Shown: positions 23,990 through 44,700, counted from the stretch's first letter. The stretch: DNA of 64,000 bases from Scolanthus callimorphus (GCA_033964015.1 CM066923.1:868001-932000); one strand, 5' to 3'. The notes: generated from the letters alone by a model not told the origin. Program-made: numbers and translations.

Positions 23990-24168
23990 GGGTCACGTGA
24001 CCCAAATCCCATATTTCCGAATAAAATCTTGAAAATTCAACAGGCTGCCATTTGCTCCAGGACAGGTTAGAAATTTTAGGCTGAAACTTGGGTTTCTGAC
24101 TAATATCAACTGGTTCTTTGTATTTGTGGAATTGATTTTGACTATTAGGTAGTTGGGTCACGTGACCC
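23990..24168. promoter_or_regulatory. Twin GGGTCACGTGACCC palindromes upstream of SMC4
   Basis: The same 14-bp palindrome, centred on the E-box CACGTG, is present at 23990-24003 and 24155-24168. These lie 118 and 283 bases upstream of the SMC4 start codon. CACGTG is the core site for bHLH-zip factors (Myc/Max, USF, MITF/TFEB). Identical 14-bp sites at this position suggest real promoter elements of SMC4; the factor is not known. Confidence 0.5.
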
Positions 24169-24869
24169 AGTTAGTGCAAAGTCTTTCACCCTCGTAAACA
24201 ACGAGAACATTTTCTCTAGTATTTTTATTTTTTTTTTTTTTACAGGGAAAAGACGTCTGAAATTCAGGCGGGCGCTTTCCATTGGACAAAAATGTCTGGT
24301 CAAATGGAAGAACCGAAAAAATCACTGACGAGTGAACTCTGGGGATCGAAATAGCTACACACTCCATCCGTAGCTCATAAGTGCAGTAAGTGCAGTAGCT
24401 GCGGTTCCTTATGAGCTACTCACTGCGTAAGCAAAGCAGTGCGCGAAGAAGGGACCAGACTGCCAGGGGCGTGGTTAGGAGGGGTAGTTTTGGGACGAGA
24501 AAAATGTTCAGTATCATATCAGGGGCTTTGGTATCATACTTTTCATAGTTGTGACTTGTGATTCCCCTTTTGAGTACAAACATAATGAGTCAGCCTTAGT
24601 GATCGCTGGTGTTCTGTGTGGGATTCCTGTGCTCGATTGAAGTTGAAGCACGGTAGCCGTCTAATATGAAAACATTATGACTTAGAACTTAGAAAAGATA
24701 CTCCCTAAAGATAGATTACTCTAATTACGGGAGGAACAGACAGCGGGTGATCTACAGCCTGCGAAGGTGGCTGGGCACCTTGAGCGCTCTTATAGCAGGC
24801 GTAAGAGCTGATTTAAATGATGGCAGGTCTGCAGCGCTCACAACGTCAGCACGAAGTCAGTTCTAGGTA
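24169..24869. other. Intergenic, no gene recognised
   Basis: Contains a short T-rich tract near 24228-24240 and a decayed GGGGCGTGGTTAGGAGGGG motif at 24466, related to the GTAGCCAGG repeats. No coding region is supported. Confidence 0.5.
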
Positions 24870-25195
24870 CGAATAGTTCGTGGGAAGAATGAGTAGTTAT
24901 AGGACAATATATTTAGCCTGTAACTGCTGGTAGGTCTGTGAATGTCTTCGAGTGCTTCTCGTGTTCTGAATAGGAGTCAAATCTTCTGGTGGTCGGCAGG
25001 GGATGAGCTGATTGTGAAACTTATAGAAAAGTGTGGACTGAATAACTAGACGTCTGGAAGGGTATCCCAACCCAAATTTTTTCACTAACTGGGAAGTGCT
25101 TGTAGTTAGCTTATAGTCACGGCACACGAATCGAGCGGCATTTTTCTGTCTAGTATAATTTAATCCGTAATCCAGCCTTTGTAGCTGCAATGGAT
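24870..25195 (-). pseudogene. Non-LTR retrotransposon ORF2 fragment (C-terminal tail)
   Basis: The open minus-strand frame has the usual tail of invertebrate reverse transcriptase ORFs: QKNAARFVCRDY, STSQLVKKFG, RRLVIQSTLFYKFHN, TRSTRRHSQTYQ, then in the adjacent frame SFFPRTI. These match the pattern AARFV..DY..TSSVT..L..L.W..L..RR...L.LFYKI.N seen after the thumb region. No catalytic domain remains, so it is a dead 5'-truncated insertion. Confidence 0.65.
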
Positions 25196-25460
25196 TTTAA
25201 TAACACGACCGAAGCCCGCCCGCCCAGAACGCTATCAACTAGACCGATAACGAGTTACTGGTACAAAGAAATGTCAAGGTCTATGTACTTAAACCACCTT
25301 TAATTCATTATTTATTTACAAATATTTATTAATCTATGAAGGTTTCTACCTATCTACGATGCGTATGAGAATTTTATGTTAACGAGTGACACGCAACTCG
25401 AAAACATCAACTAATAATATTTTCAGGGTTGAACAAAAGACTCAGCTATACTATACCCTG

Positions 25461-27305
25461 AGTACCAGAGTATCCTGGAGTCCATAGCTATTGTAATGAC
25501 GATTCCAGCTATAACGCACGCGCGCGCTGCATGTCGGTAGAGTACCAGAGTATCCTGGAGTCCATAGCTATGGCAATGGACGATTCCAGCTATAACGCCG
25601 CGCCCGCTGCATGTCGGTAGAGTACCAGAGTATCCTGGAGTTCATAGCTATGGCAATGAACGATTCCAGCTATAACGCCGCGCACGCTGCATGTCGGTAG
25701 AGTACCAGAGTATCCTGGAGTCCATAGCTATGGCAATGGACGATTCCAGCTATAACGCACGCGCGCGCTGCATGTCGGTAGAGTACCAGAGTATCCTGGA
25801 GTCCATAGCTATGGCAATGGACGATTCCAGCTATAACGCACGCGCGCGCTGCATGTCGGTAGAGTACCAGAGTATCCTGGAGTCCATAGCTATGGCAATG
25901 GACGATTCCAGCTATAACGCACGCGCGCGCTGCATGTCGGTAGAGTACCAGAGTATCCTGGAGTTCATAGCTATGGCAATGGACGATTCCAGCTATAACG
26001 CACGCGCGCGCTGCATGTCGGTAGAGTACCAGAGTATCCTGGAGTCCATAGCTATGGCAATGGACGATTCCAGCTATAACGCCGCGCGCGCTGCATGTCG
26101 GTAGAGTACCAGAGTATCCTGGAGTCCATAGCTATGGCAATGGACGATTCCAGCTATAACGCCGCGCGCGCTGCATGTCGGTAGAGTACCAGAGTATCCT
26201 GGAGTCCATAGCTATGGCAATGGACGATTCCAGCTATAACGCACGCGCGCGCTGCATGTCGGTAGAGTACCAGAGTATCCTGGAGTCCATAGCTATGGCA
26301 ATGGACGATTCCAGCTATAACGCACGCGCGCGCTGCATGTCGGTAGAGTACCAGAGTATCCTGGAGTTCATAGCTATGGCAATGGACGATTCCAGCTATA
26401 ACGCACGCGCGCGCTGCATGTCGGTAGAGTACCAGAGTATCCTGGAGCCCATAGCTATGGCAATGGACGATTCCAGCTATAACGCCGCGCGCGCTGCATG
26501 TCGGTAGAGTACCAGAGTATCCTGGAGTCCATAGCTATGGCAATGGACGATTCCAGCTATAACGCACGCGCGCGCTGCATGTCGGTAGAGTACCAGAGTA
26601 TCCTGGAGTCCATAGCTATGGCAATGGACGATTCCAGCTATAACGCACGCGCGCGCTGCATGTCGGTAGAGTACCAGAGTATCCTGGAGTCCATAGCTAT
26701 GGCAATGGACGATTCCAGCTATAACGCACGCGCGCGCTGCATGTCGGTAGAGTACCAGAGTATCCTGGAGTCCATAGCTATGGCAATGGACGATTCCAGC
26801 TATAACGCACGCGCGCGCTGCATGTCGGTAGAGTACCAGAGTATCCTGGAGTCCATAGCTATGGCAATGGACGATTCCAGCTATAACGCCGCGCGCGCTG
26901 CATGTCGGTAGAGTACCAGAGTATCCTGGAGTCCATAGCTATGGCAATGGACGATTCCAGCTATAACGCACGCGCGCGCTGCATGTCGGTAGAGTACCAG
27001 AGTATCCTGGAGTCCATAGCTATGGTAATGAACGATTCCAGCTATAACGCCGCGCGCGCTGCATGTCGGTAGAGTACCAGAGTATCCTGGAGTCCATAGC
27101 TATGGTAATGAACGATTCCAGCTATAACGCCGCGCGCGCTGCATGTCGGTAGAGTACCAGAGTATCCTGGAGTCCATAGCTATGGACGATTCCAGCTATA
27201 ACGCACGCGCGCGCTGCATGTCGGTAGAGTACCAGAGTATCCTGGAGTCCATAGCTATGGCAATGGACGATTCCAGCTATAACGCCGCGCGCGCTGCAGT
27301 CGATA
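25461..27305. repeat. 81-bp minisatellite, about 23 copies
   Basis: The unit begins AGTACCAGAGTATCCTGGAG and ends with an alternating CG stretch (CACGCGCGCGC) and TGCATGTCGGTAG. Most units are 81 bp, keeping an open frame of 27 residues (MSVEYQSILESIAMAMDDSS, then YNARARC); units with GCCGCGCGCGC are 80 bp and break that frame, ending each ORF. Copies are almost identical, with few variants (GAGTTC, GAGCCC, TGGTAATGAA), so the array is young or homogenised. The alternating CG blocks could form Z-DNA. There is no upstream gene context, so it is treated as non-coding. Confidence 0.9.
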
Positions 27306-27425
27306 GATGTGGGAAATTTGTCGAACGAACTGTTAAAAAAGCGCGCGCTGCATTCTGGCATTCTGAATAAAGAAGAGAGCGCGCGCTTATAGGTGGAATC
27401 GTCCATTGTGTTTCTCGTATTTCTT

Positions 27426-29355
27426 GCCCCGGTTGTTCAAAAGCCGATTAAATTTAATCCGGGTTTAATCCAGGATTAAATTTGAGCACGCGCGCTAGAG
27501 GTGTTGCTTGAAAGTAGTTTAACTTTAATCCGGGTTTAAAATACGGCAAATCGAGGGTTAAATTTAACACACCTCTTGGGGGTGGTTTAAATCGCTAATC
27601 CAGGTTTAACTGGGCTATCAGCAGTAGAATAAAACACTAGAATGACACTAGAAAAGAGGACAACGTGACTATTGGGCCATCAATTATTATTTAAATTCTA
27701 ATTTGCCCCTGTGAAAATGTATTTATACATGTTTGCCGAGGTTTTTTGGGTCTGACCTCAAGCTATCGAGTGTAATGAAATAAGTTGTTTTGTTTTGAAA
27801 GCTTGCAAATCATTTAAACTTGAAGAGTGCGTGGAGAATTATAGCTGTGGCAGGGAAAAAAAAAAACTTTAAAAAACAATTAGTCTTTCGAAGTCATCTG
27901 CTGCCGATCGCAAGATCTATAACGTTACTCTATTAACAAAAACAAACTATTATAATACCCCTGCGTGACACTTCCAAATTTAGAATGACATGAATCCAAA
28001 GTACCACGTGATTCTCTCACAAAACGATTGCAGTTTGGAAACTGGCAGTGTTTCAAAAGAAAACCACACACATTAGCTTTTCTTTTTTTGGTTTATCTTT
28101 CGCCCAGCAGAAAAGATAAGAGGGGAACTGTAGCTTCAACTGGTGGTGACAACTATATATATTTAGCTATGTTTTGCCAGCATTTCTCGTACCAAAAAAG
28201 TGGCGAAGAAGGATCTTCTGTAAAACAAGTTGGCGGGTTGGAAACTCGAAAGCCAAGGCAAACTACATGAAAACAGAGGTCCTCTTGCAGATCGTAAGTC
28301 GAGAATCAGTCATGTCATTGATAAGTTTTGTATGAATAAAATCAGTCGATGTTTTTGCAAACAAAGTTGAGATTTCGACATGATTTTAATACTAAATAGG
28401 TGTTGTGGCAGCATACGGCAACAAAACAAAATGTGAGCTTTTCAGTTTTCGTCTCTTTTTCTTCACTGAAACAGTCGATTTAAGTTAAGTACTTACTAAA
28501 GAACGAAATGGACTTTGCCAAGAGAAGAAGGCATTTGCTAGGAAATCTAAACGACAATAATGAAAAGGCTAGGCTTCCTAAATTATTTATCATGTTTTCG
28601 AAAAGGAATACTTCTTCATTCAGCGCAAGTCTTATTGCCAGGCTTTCGAAAAAACTACTTTGTTTGTGCAAAATATCTAAGATAAAAAGATCACTGCGAA
28701 AAACTTGTAAGACTTAGGCCTAATTCATACGTCGATCTTTTGCCGCGTCAATTCTAATTATTTGTAATAAGCGCATGAGGAGATCGACGTATGAATCAGC
28801 CACTGAATTAAAAGCGACGCCAAGATGAAAACGACCGCTTGTGTCGCTCGAAACGACTAAAGATCGGCGTTGATTCAAACATCGCTCTTCCTCATGCGTC
28901 AATTCTAATTGCTCACCCAATGTTTATCTGTACGGTCGCCGCAGATCGACTGCTTGTTGGCTCAATTTTATTTATTGAGATTGGCAGATTACGATCGACG
29001 TCTGAATCGGAGACGATTTCTATTAAATTCAAGTCGACCTTAATCCCAATTTAAATTGACGCGGCAAAAGATCGACGTATGAATTAGGCCTTAATTACGC
29101 TAAATTCTAGAACTATTCAGCACGAGCAGGTGTGTTTTTCTAGTTTTTTTGGGCAGTAAAACTGGATTTACCGGGTTAATCTTGAGTTAAATTGAGTTGA
29201 CTCTGGTTTAGCTAACCCAGGATTAATTTTGACTTAACCTTCTTTCGAGAAACAGCATTTTAACCCCGATTTAGTTAATCCTGGATTAGAGAAGATAACC
29301 CAGGGTTAAATCCTAACTCTGGGTTAAAGTTAATCGGCTTTTGAACAACCGGGGC
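27426..29355. mobile_element. 1.9-kb inverted-repeat element (GCCCCGGTTGTTCAAAAG ends)
   Basis: GCCCCGGTTGTTCAAAAGCC at the left is mirrored exactly by GGCTTTTGAACAACCGGGGC at the right; both arms continue with variants of TTAATCCNGGTTTAA in several copies. No transposase-like frame was recognised inside. The PIF-type MITE at 28717-29090 is nested in it. Confidence 0.7.
28717..29090. mobile_element. PIF/Harbinger-type MITE with TTA duplication
   Basis: The 374-bp element has long inverted ends, GGCCTAATTCATACGTCGAT mirrored by ATCGACGTATGAATTAGGCC, extending to TTTTGCCGCGTCAATT. TTA flanks both ends (28714-28716, 29091-29093). A TWA duplication and ends starting with GG are the marks of PIF/Harbinger elements. 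It is nested inside the larger inverted-repeat element. Confidence 0.8.
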
Positions 29356-29365
29356 CAGTACTATA

Positions 29366-29692
29366 TTCTCACTTGGTCCCATTGTGCTTTATATAAGTTA
29401 TGGGAAGGAGACCTGGCGGAGCTCAAGATGGCAACTGCAAAACGCGGGAGGGTGGCTTCTGGCCCCACCAGGCCTTAAGGGATGAGCACAATGAGACAAC
29501 TGCAAAATGAGGGTGGGTGGGTGGGTAAAAGAACTGGCTTTTAGCCCCACCAGGCCTAGGGATGAGCACAATGAGACCATTATGGAAGCTCTCTACCAGG
29601 GACGCCATCTTGGCCCCGAGATCTCGAACAAACTGACAAAGTATGCTAATGAGTTGATAGCTTATATAAGCACTGTTGGGACCAAGTGAGAA
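29366..29692. mobile_element. TA-flanked MITE (TTCTCACTTGGTCCC ends)
   Basis: The 327-bp element has inverted ends TTCTCACTTGGTCCC and GGGACCAAGTGAGAA, with inner arms TATATAAG, flanked by TA. The interior contains a direct duplication of about 60 bp built around CCCCACCAGGCCT and GATGAGCACAATGAGAC. Confidence 0.75.
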
Positions 29693-30810
29693 TAGCCTCT
29701 ATATTTTAGTAGCCTGACGGCTTTATGCGTGGCAGGCCTTTAAATAGTACTTAATCCGCCACTGTCTATGCTTTTTTTTTCATGGAAACGCGATGACCTG
29801 ATAAAAGACTGCTGAGACTCAGGAAACTGCAAGTATTACGTACAAAACCTGCTGCCTAATACCTCGCTAAGAATTGTAGTACGGACGTGATTATTATCCA
29901 AACGTTTATTTGCGTTTATTTGATAAAAAAAGGTTTTACAGTTCTGCGCGTCTAACCGTTGCCACCCGAGCAAAGATTCTTACAAGTTCATTAATAGCCT
30001 GTGAATTCTGATAATTATTCCAATTTCGTATTTTTTAATTGAAAATGAAGAAAAAGGAAAACAAACACCAAAAGCCTTCAGTTAGTTACGGACTATAGAT
30101 GAACTTTTCAAAAACTTCAAAGAAACTTTGTCGGGTGGCCACGGTTCAACACGCACGACTGTAATATTCAATGTGTGATGAAATCTAATGGATACTAAGA
30201 ATGAGTGGGACTTTATAAATATCTTTTTTCGCACTGTTAAGTTTCAAAACTACTTTACTTGTCATTTGAAATGGCTGTCACCAGAGCCTTCCCTTGGATA
30301 CGAGAATCCTTGGTCCTCATTTAATTTACAAGTTGTTCCGATCAAAATCTTTGAAATGGGTGTAAAACAAACCATGAATGTCCCACTTATTTGAGGCCGT
30401 GCATTCCCTACTCTTGTTCACATCTAGATGCAAAAAGTACACCCCTATTTTACTTCCCTGCTAACAGAAGCCTCCTTTATCTGCATTTCACTGTTTTACA
30501 GGCCTCCAACTTGAAAAGGTGTTATTTATCTCGCACCTCCACAACTGCATCTAATAATGTCTATTGTGGTGACATGTGCGCTTAGTTGCACCAAGGAGGT
30601 TTAAAGTTATTGTGTTTCTGAATAATTAATGAAACATGTTTACTTGAAGAGTGAGCGCACTATAACACCAGAGAGCAATCCCTCTTGCCACAAGTCACCC
30701 CTCCCACACGACCCCCTCCCCTACAAAACACACCTCATCTCAGTCATCTAGGACCCCCTTCCTGCACAAGCCGCCCCTCCCACACGACCCCCTCCCGTAC
30801 AAACCACACT
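29693..30810. other. Intergenic, downstream of the beta-secretase gene
   Basis: No gene was recognised. Near 30700-30830 there are two imperfect tandem copies of a C-rich block (CACACGACCCCCTCCC). This region should hold the 3' UTR of the minus-strand protease gene, but no convincing AATAAA was identified. Confidence 0.5.
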
Positions 30811-39196
<8,386 letters not shown>

Positions 39197-39604
39197 TCTC
39201 ACTAAATACTGCCGAGGCGGAGGAGGACGCGTGACAAACTAAACTCAAAAATATCCGCGTAAACTCATGGCTTCCCATTCAAAATCCTTCGGAAGCCAGG
39301 AAAGCCTTCAAACTCTCCCATTTAGTACTCTTTTAAGAGTTTTTCTGAAGTTTGCGAATGCCATTTTCGTGTTATATTGAGCACTTTTTTTCACGAATGC
39401 GGATCCATGTTTGCTTCTTGTTCAGCAGTTTACGTCACAGACCACGTGACTTGTCAGATTTACTTCCGGTGAATGTGGTCACCCAATATATTTTGGTCTG
39501 TGAGGGCAGAGAAATTTCAGTCATTTCCGTTTATTTTTGCAAATAGCTTGGGCGTCGACCTAGAGATAAAGCGGAGACCAAGGGACTACTTGAACGTTGA
39601 AGGG

Positions 39605-41355
39605 ACTTGAAGGGACTACTTATTTACTTGAGTAATTCAAAACGAGACCAAAATAATGAGCCTTGATTTTGTGAGGTAGCCATCCATTCGTTCTCAAACG
39701 GAATAAAAATACAACCTTTTGAATTTGAAAGCTTTCTTTTTGTTATCTGTTGATTTCTGCTCGCAAAACCGGCTCGTTTATTCACCTTTATAGTGGCCGA
39801 GTGTAGGTCGAAAAGACGGCTGAAATTCAGGCTAGCCCCCTCCCTTGTAATGCGCTACGGAAATCAGAATTCTCCAAGTTTGAATTCAAATGACCTATCA
39901 AAAGATAGAGGTTGGTTCAATCTTGATATATTATCGGAAGTTCGCTTTTAGGAAATGTTGACACAACTAAAATTATCTAGCGGGCACCTTCTATTATAAG
40001 GATCGGTACTCCGCCTAAGGTGACTTTTCAATTTTGAGATTTTTCGTTGTGAAAAAAGTGAGAGATCATATTGAATAGTAGCTACTTTTGGGTGTTCCTT
40101 TCGTGGAGCATCTGTACTTCTGTAAGAACCTATCTAAATCTTTAACAACTCCCTTCCCTGATCGATCCTTAAAGAGCCACTATTATATACGCACAGGGAC
40201 GGCAAGGTGGTGGTGGGGGACGCAGGGGCGTAGCCAGGGGGGTTCCAGGGGGGCCCCCGGAAATTCGGAAATTTTCCCATACATTTACTGTATTTGCCTA
40301 GAGAAAATTTGAGCATTTTCGTCCCATGTTTTCACTATCCGGCCCCCCCTTCAAAAATTCCTGGCTACGCCGCTGGGACGGCAAGGTGGTGGTGGAGGTG
40401 GTGGGGGGGGGGGGGGGGGGGGTGCTGAGTTTAGTGAAAATGTATGAAAACATGGCGAAATGTGTCCCCCTCCCCCCACATTTCCCCTAAAGGGATTTTC
40501 AAAATTGAAAATCACTTTAGGTGGAGTGCCGATCTTTATATGGAAAGTGAGAATGAACACTAACTATACACACATCGGCATAAGTCTGGCCTAGACGGAA
40601 CGCTAGCACAGTCTATTACCCGTGCAGTTCGGCAACCATGTACAGCTGTTTCGTCCTTGTTAGGACTCATCAGCATGGCATAGCCGGTGTTTGCCTCAGT
40701 AAACTTCATTGGCAAACAACTGCAGAGGCGACTTCGAAAATCGAAGTGCTTTAAACCACAGCAAAGACCCATGTGGGACCTTAGCTGCGACCGGGCTAGC
40801 GTTATGCCAATGTATGGCATATTCAGTTGCGTCAATTTCCTAAAAGCGAACTCCGATAATATATCAAGATTGAACAACCTCTATCTTTTGCCAGGTCATT
40901 TGAATTCAAACTTGGAATTCAACTACAATTCTACTACAATACAAACAGCCTTATTCTAGTGTTTTCTCTCACCAGTATTCTTTTTTTCCGAGAACAGTTT
41001 AGCGTTATGGAACCTGCTGCCTACTGAGGTAGCACTTTCTCCATAACATAGATCTTTCAAATCCAGCGCCTTGCCGGCTGTAATATCCGTTGTGATCCCT
41101 GGCCACCTACGGCGACTTTAGTTCTCACGCCGCCCCTAGTAATTAGCGCAAACTACTATAGGGTATTGTATTTAAGTATTTAAGTATTGGAGCACGTTCT
41201 GATTTCCGTAGCGTAACAAACAAGTCGGTTTGTAGGCAGGAATCAACAGAACCAAAAAGAGAGCTCTGTGAACAATAAGTAAGTAGGTAGTGCTGACAAA
41301 ATCAAGGCTCATTATTGAATTACTTAAGTAATAATTAGTCCCTTCAATACTTGGC
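39605..41355. repeat. 1.75-kb imperfect palindrome (large fold-back element)
   Basis: Several left-arm blocks recur inverted and in reverse order on the right: GAGTAATTCAA with ATAATGAGCCTTGATTTTG (39632-39678) against CAAAATCAAGGCTCATTAT (41298); CTACGGAAATCAGAA (39853) against TTCTGATTTCCGTAG (41194); GAGGTTGGTTCAATCTTGAT (39908) against ATCAAGATTGAACAACCTC (40863); GGATCGGTACTCCGCCTAAG (40000) against the inverse near 40520. It may be a decayed large fold-back transposon or two inverted copies of one element. Confidence 0.7.
40217..40374. mobile_element. 158-bp insertion flanked by 21-bp direct repeats
   Basis: A 21-bp sequence beginning GGGACGGCAAGG is present at 40196-40216 and again at 40375-40395. 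The insert between has GGGGCGTAGCCAGG near its left end and CCTGGCTACGCC near its right end, the same motif as the element at 20046-20195. The direct repeat is unusually long for a DNA-transposon duplication. A 20-G tract follows at about 40403. Confidence 0.65.
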
Positions 41356-41773
41356 CACTGCTTGGCGAAATGTGGCCGCCATCCTTGACTCTGCGCGCCG
41401 TCGTTTTTGCATTCTGGCACATGGTAGTTTTTGCTGTGAGACAAGCTGAACTCCGAAGAGTCGAACCTTTTGTATGAGCTTTATCTTTTAATAGAACAAC
41501 AACACAACAAGTAAGTCAAGCAAAGCAGAAACAACGAATAATATTGCTACTTGCGCACAAGAAGAAGAGTGCGCGCGTTGGTCTGATCTTCCTGTTCAGA
41601 TGTCACGTGACCATACTCAGAGGCCTGGGACCGAATGTGGTGCCATGGAGAAGAAAATGGCGTCAAGTTGTTGGAAAATTCAGCGAAACACGACCACAAA
41701 TTCACCGCATTTCACCTCTTTTTGGCACGAAAGCCTGAATTGGATGTTTGATAACTTCTTGCGATGAGCAAAT

Positions 41774-44700
41774 ATGGATTCTAGTAGCGGAAGCGACGAG
41801 GAGGGTCCGTCTTCGCGGCCGGACAACAAATCCCAATGGCAACTAAAGCCAGTTCTGGACGGGATCTTCGCTGAAGTTGATTTGAATATTCCCGTGCTTG
41901 ACTCCGGGAGCGCATCTGAGGTAAAAAGGGATAACGGTTAATGAAATGATGCTTACTTTGTGCCAATAATTTTTTGTGTTTGCGAAATTTAAGAAACTTA
42001 TTTTAGATTGCAACCGTTTGAAATGTTTCTGTTTTGTTTTGATCTTGGTTGTCTTCTTTATTGTTTGTAAGTTATAAATTCCCTGGGTATTCCCTGTGTA
42101 CTGCTTTTTCCCTTGTAAGTAAGAACTACTTTTTTTACGGCAATAACAATGTCGAGGCTGACGTCTTTAAAATATTGCGTTACTTTCCCCTTCTTTTCAA
42201 GTGGGGTTGGCGGTTGCTTGTCACGAACAGTTCAAATGATATGCTCTTATTGTTGTTTGTTTGTCAGTCAGAGTACTCTTCAAACCTTCTTTCCTCTTTT
42301 CAAACCCTCTTTCCTTGTTCTGCATAAATCCTTTAGAATTGTTTTCAGCATGTTTTTATAAACCATTGGCATGCCACAGGAATATGTCTTTTTTCCAGCA
42401 TGCATATATTATATCTGGCCAGTTGCCAGGGGATGGTGTATGTTGACCATCCAAATTAAAAAAGAAATCCATTGTCCCTGTGAGAATTTTTCTATTGTGA
42501 GGAGTCTTATGTTCTCATGGTTTGTTTTCATCTATAGAGTGAGAGTGACAACGAGGACGATCCATTCATATTCAGTAATGGGGGGCTCAAGAGACTCTCA
42601 AGCCTTGTGGTCACTAAAGAGACACATTCTAAGGAAGAGGATTCCTCTACCACATCAGAAACAGAAGAGCTCAGGGGTGTGTCAGTATCGTCAGCAGACA
42701 GTGGGATATCTACTGTTGGTGCAGGTGGAGAAGGCACCTTGTCACCAAGTGTCTTACAGGTTTGTGAAGAATATTTGCATCCATAGCATTGGTTTATAAT
42801 ACTAGGGGTGGCAAATGGTCAATGCGAGAATTCTGAGAATGCGAGAACGCCGCTTTCAAAATCCGAGATCGAGAACTCGATTTGAGATTCGCCATATAAA
42901 CACAACAAACTGGAAAATCCGAGATCCGAGACGACCTGAAAAAAAATCCGAGATCCGAGAACGGCAAATTTCAAAATACGAGAATTCGAGAACGCCTAAA
43001 ATTTCGCGAGAAAACAGTTTTTTTGAAGGACCATTCGCCACCCCTAATACTGTCTGACAGCCATGACTAGGTTTGATTCATGGAAGAGTAGCTGACCCCA
43101 TCTGTGAAACAGGCAGCTGAAAGTGTTCATGGCACTGCAGTATGTTTAGTGAAAGTAAATCATAGGTTTTACCTTTAAAAACAGTTTCACAGTTTGAAAA
43201 GTGCAAAGTGACTAAAAAAACTTGCTGCTTGTGTTCATTATAAGCCATGTTGTTGATTAATGCTTTTAGCCCCTAGTGGTTTAACACTGGTACTCCCCAC
43301 CACTCTGCTAAAGTTATAAAAGCAAAGCTTAAGTTCATATATTCAGGTTTGTTTAAAGTCTATTTCTTTTTCAGACAAGTGTTAAAAAAGAAGACTTGGA
43401 GCATTCAGACTTGGAGGATCCCAAATCTCCTGAGAAGCTTGTGAATCTGCCATCAGATCAGTCTACTCCAACTCAGACTACAACCCAGGTACCTCATCTG
43501 AACTTTTCCCAAATACAAGACATTGACATTGATGGTTTATTGAGAAGACTGAATGAAGTGTGTATCCCTGAGGAAGCTGAAACCGCTATAGCTGAAATGA
43601 ATAACAATGGACTTGAATCAGATGTCAGCAGTAGTAATAGCAGTGAAGACTTGATGGTACAGTTAGCTTCTCTGAGTCAGAAACATTCAGAAGAGGCTGT
43701 GGATGTTCCAACCATCACTAGAGATGTGGTGTCATCCAGGACTACAGGTGGAGTGTCTGTTCAGAATGCTGGAATGATGACAGCACCATATACAGCCTCA
43801 GTTGGTACTAGTACACCCACTAGTGGAGGGAGTAGGATTGAGGATGAGAAAGCCACTACACATCTTGACCTAAGAGCTGACCAAGACAGATCCATTTTTA
43901 AGGTACTTCCCTTTGACTGTCAGATTCTATATAATTTATGAAATTACCAATCAAAAGGTAGAAATGTTTATGGGAACAGTTACATTTACATAGCTAGTCC
44001 ATAACCTACAGGCTATTCCAAAGTGAATAAAAAATGTAAAAGGGGACCAGCGGCGGAACCGAAGCACAGACACTGAGGATGTCACTGCCCCGTGCCAAAT
44101 TATTAAGCCCTAATTACATTCTGTATTATTAGTAGGTGATTTATCTTTGTTAAATTCCAGGGAGTTAGTTTGACAGCAATGGAGAAGTTGTTGGGTAGTG
44201 GAGATGACAGGTAAGAACTTGAATTATAAACCATGACATGCATAACAACAATAACAACAACATTTATATAGCGCCTATATCTAAATAGTTCTATGCGCTT
44301 TACATTGTTGTAATCAAAATAAATATTTACATTAAAAAATGTATTACATATGTACTGCATATGCAGTACAGTGTGTTGACTTAGAAACCATGTTATACAT
44401 ACTTGCTTACATAGCATGTGGTACAGTGTATTGTTGTACAGCAACATGTGGTCCTTGGCAACCTTAACTCTTTTCTCATCACTAGTTCAACTGCTTAAAT
44501 TACTATAAATCAACTAGAAGTCTATAACAAATCCTGTATTTCTATTGGCCAACTACTAATGATCTATTAGTGATAGACGGAGTTTAGGAAATTGGTGATT
44601 TTCCTGTAGTTCTTCCAGTGATTTCTCTTGTTGATTTATACTAAAAGCAATTAGCAAGTCCTAATTTTGTATTGAATAGACTGTATTTACCCGTATATAA

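Larger units (their letters stand above)
39197..41773. other. Shared upstream region of divergent BACE-like and DNAAF8-like genes
   Basis: About 2.6 kb separates the two start codons. The BACE side has a CACGTG near 39443 and the DNAAF8 side another near 41604. Most of the interior is the imperfect palindrome at 39605-41355. No coding region is supported. Confidence 0.6.

Noticed and set aside
25691..26911. Three 110-137 aa repetitive ORFs (MSVEYQSILES repeats)
   Set aside because: They are slices of an 81-bp minisatellite; each ends where an 80-bp unit shifts the frame, and there is no unique sequence, splice context or known family.
27426..29355. Autonomous transposon with transposase
   Set aside because: Long inverted ends are clear but the interior frames are short and show no transposase motifs.
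41600..41773. RFX X-box expected in a ciliary gene promoter
   Set aside because: No convincing GTTGCC-N-GGCAAC-like site was found; only partial matches such as TGCCATGGAGAA.
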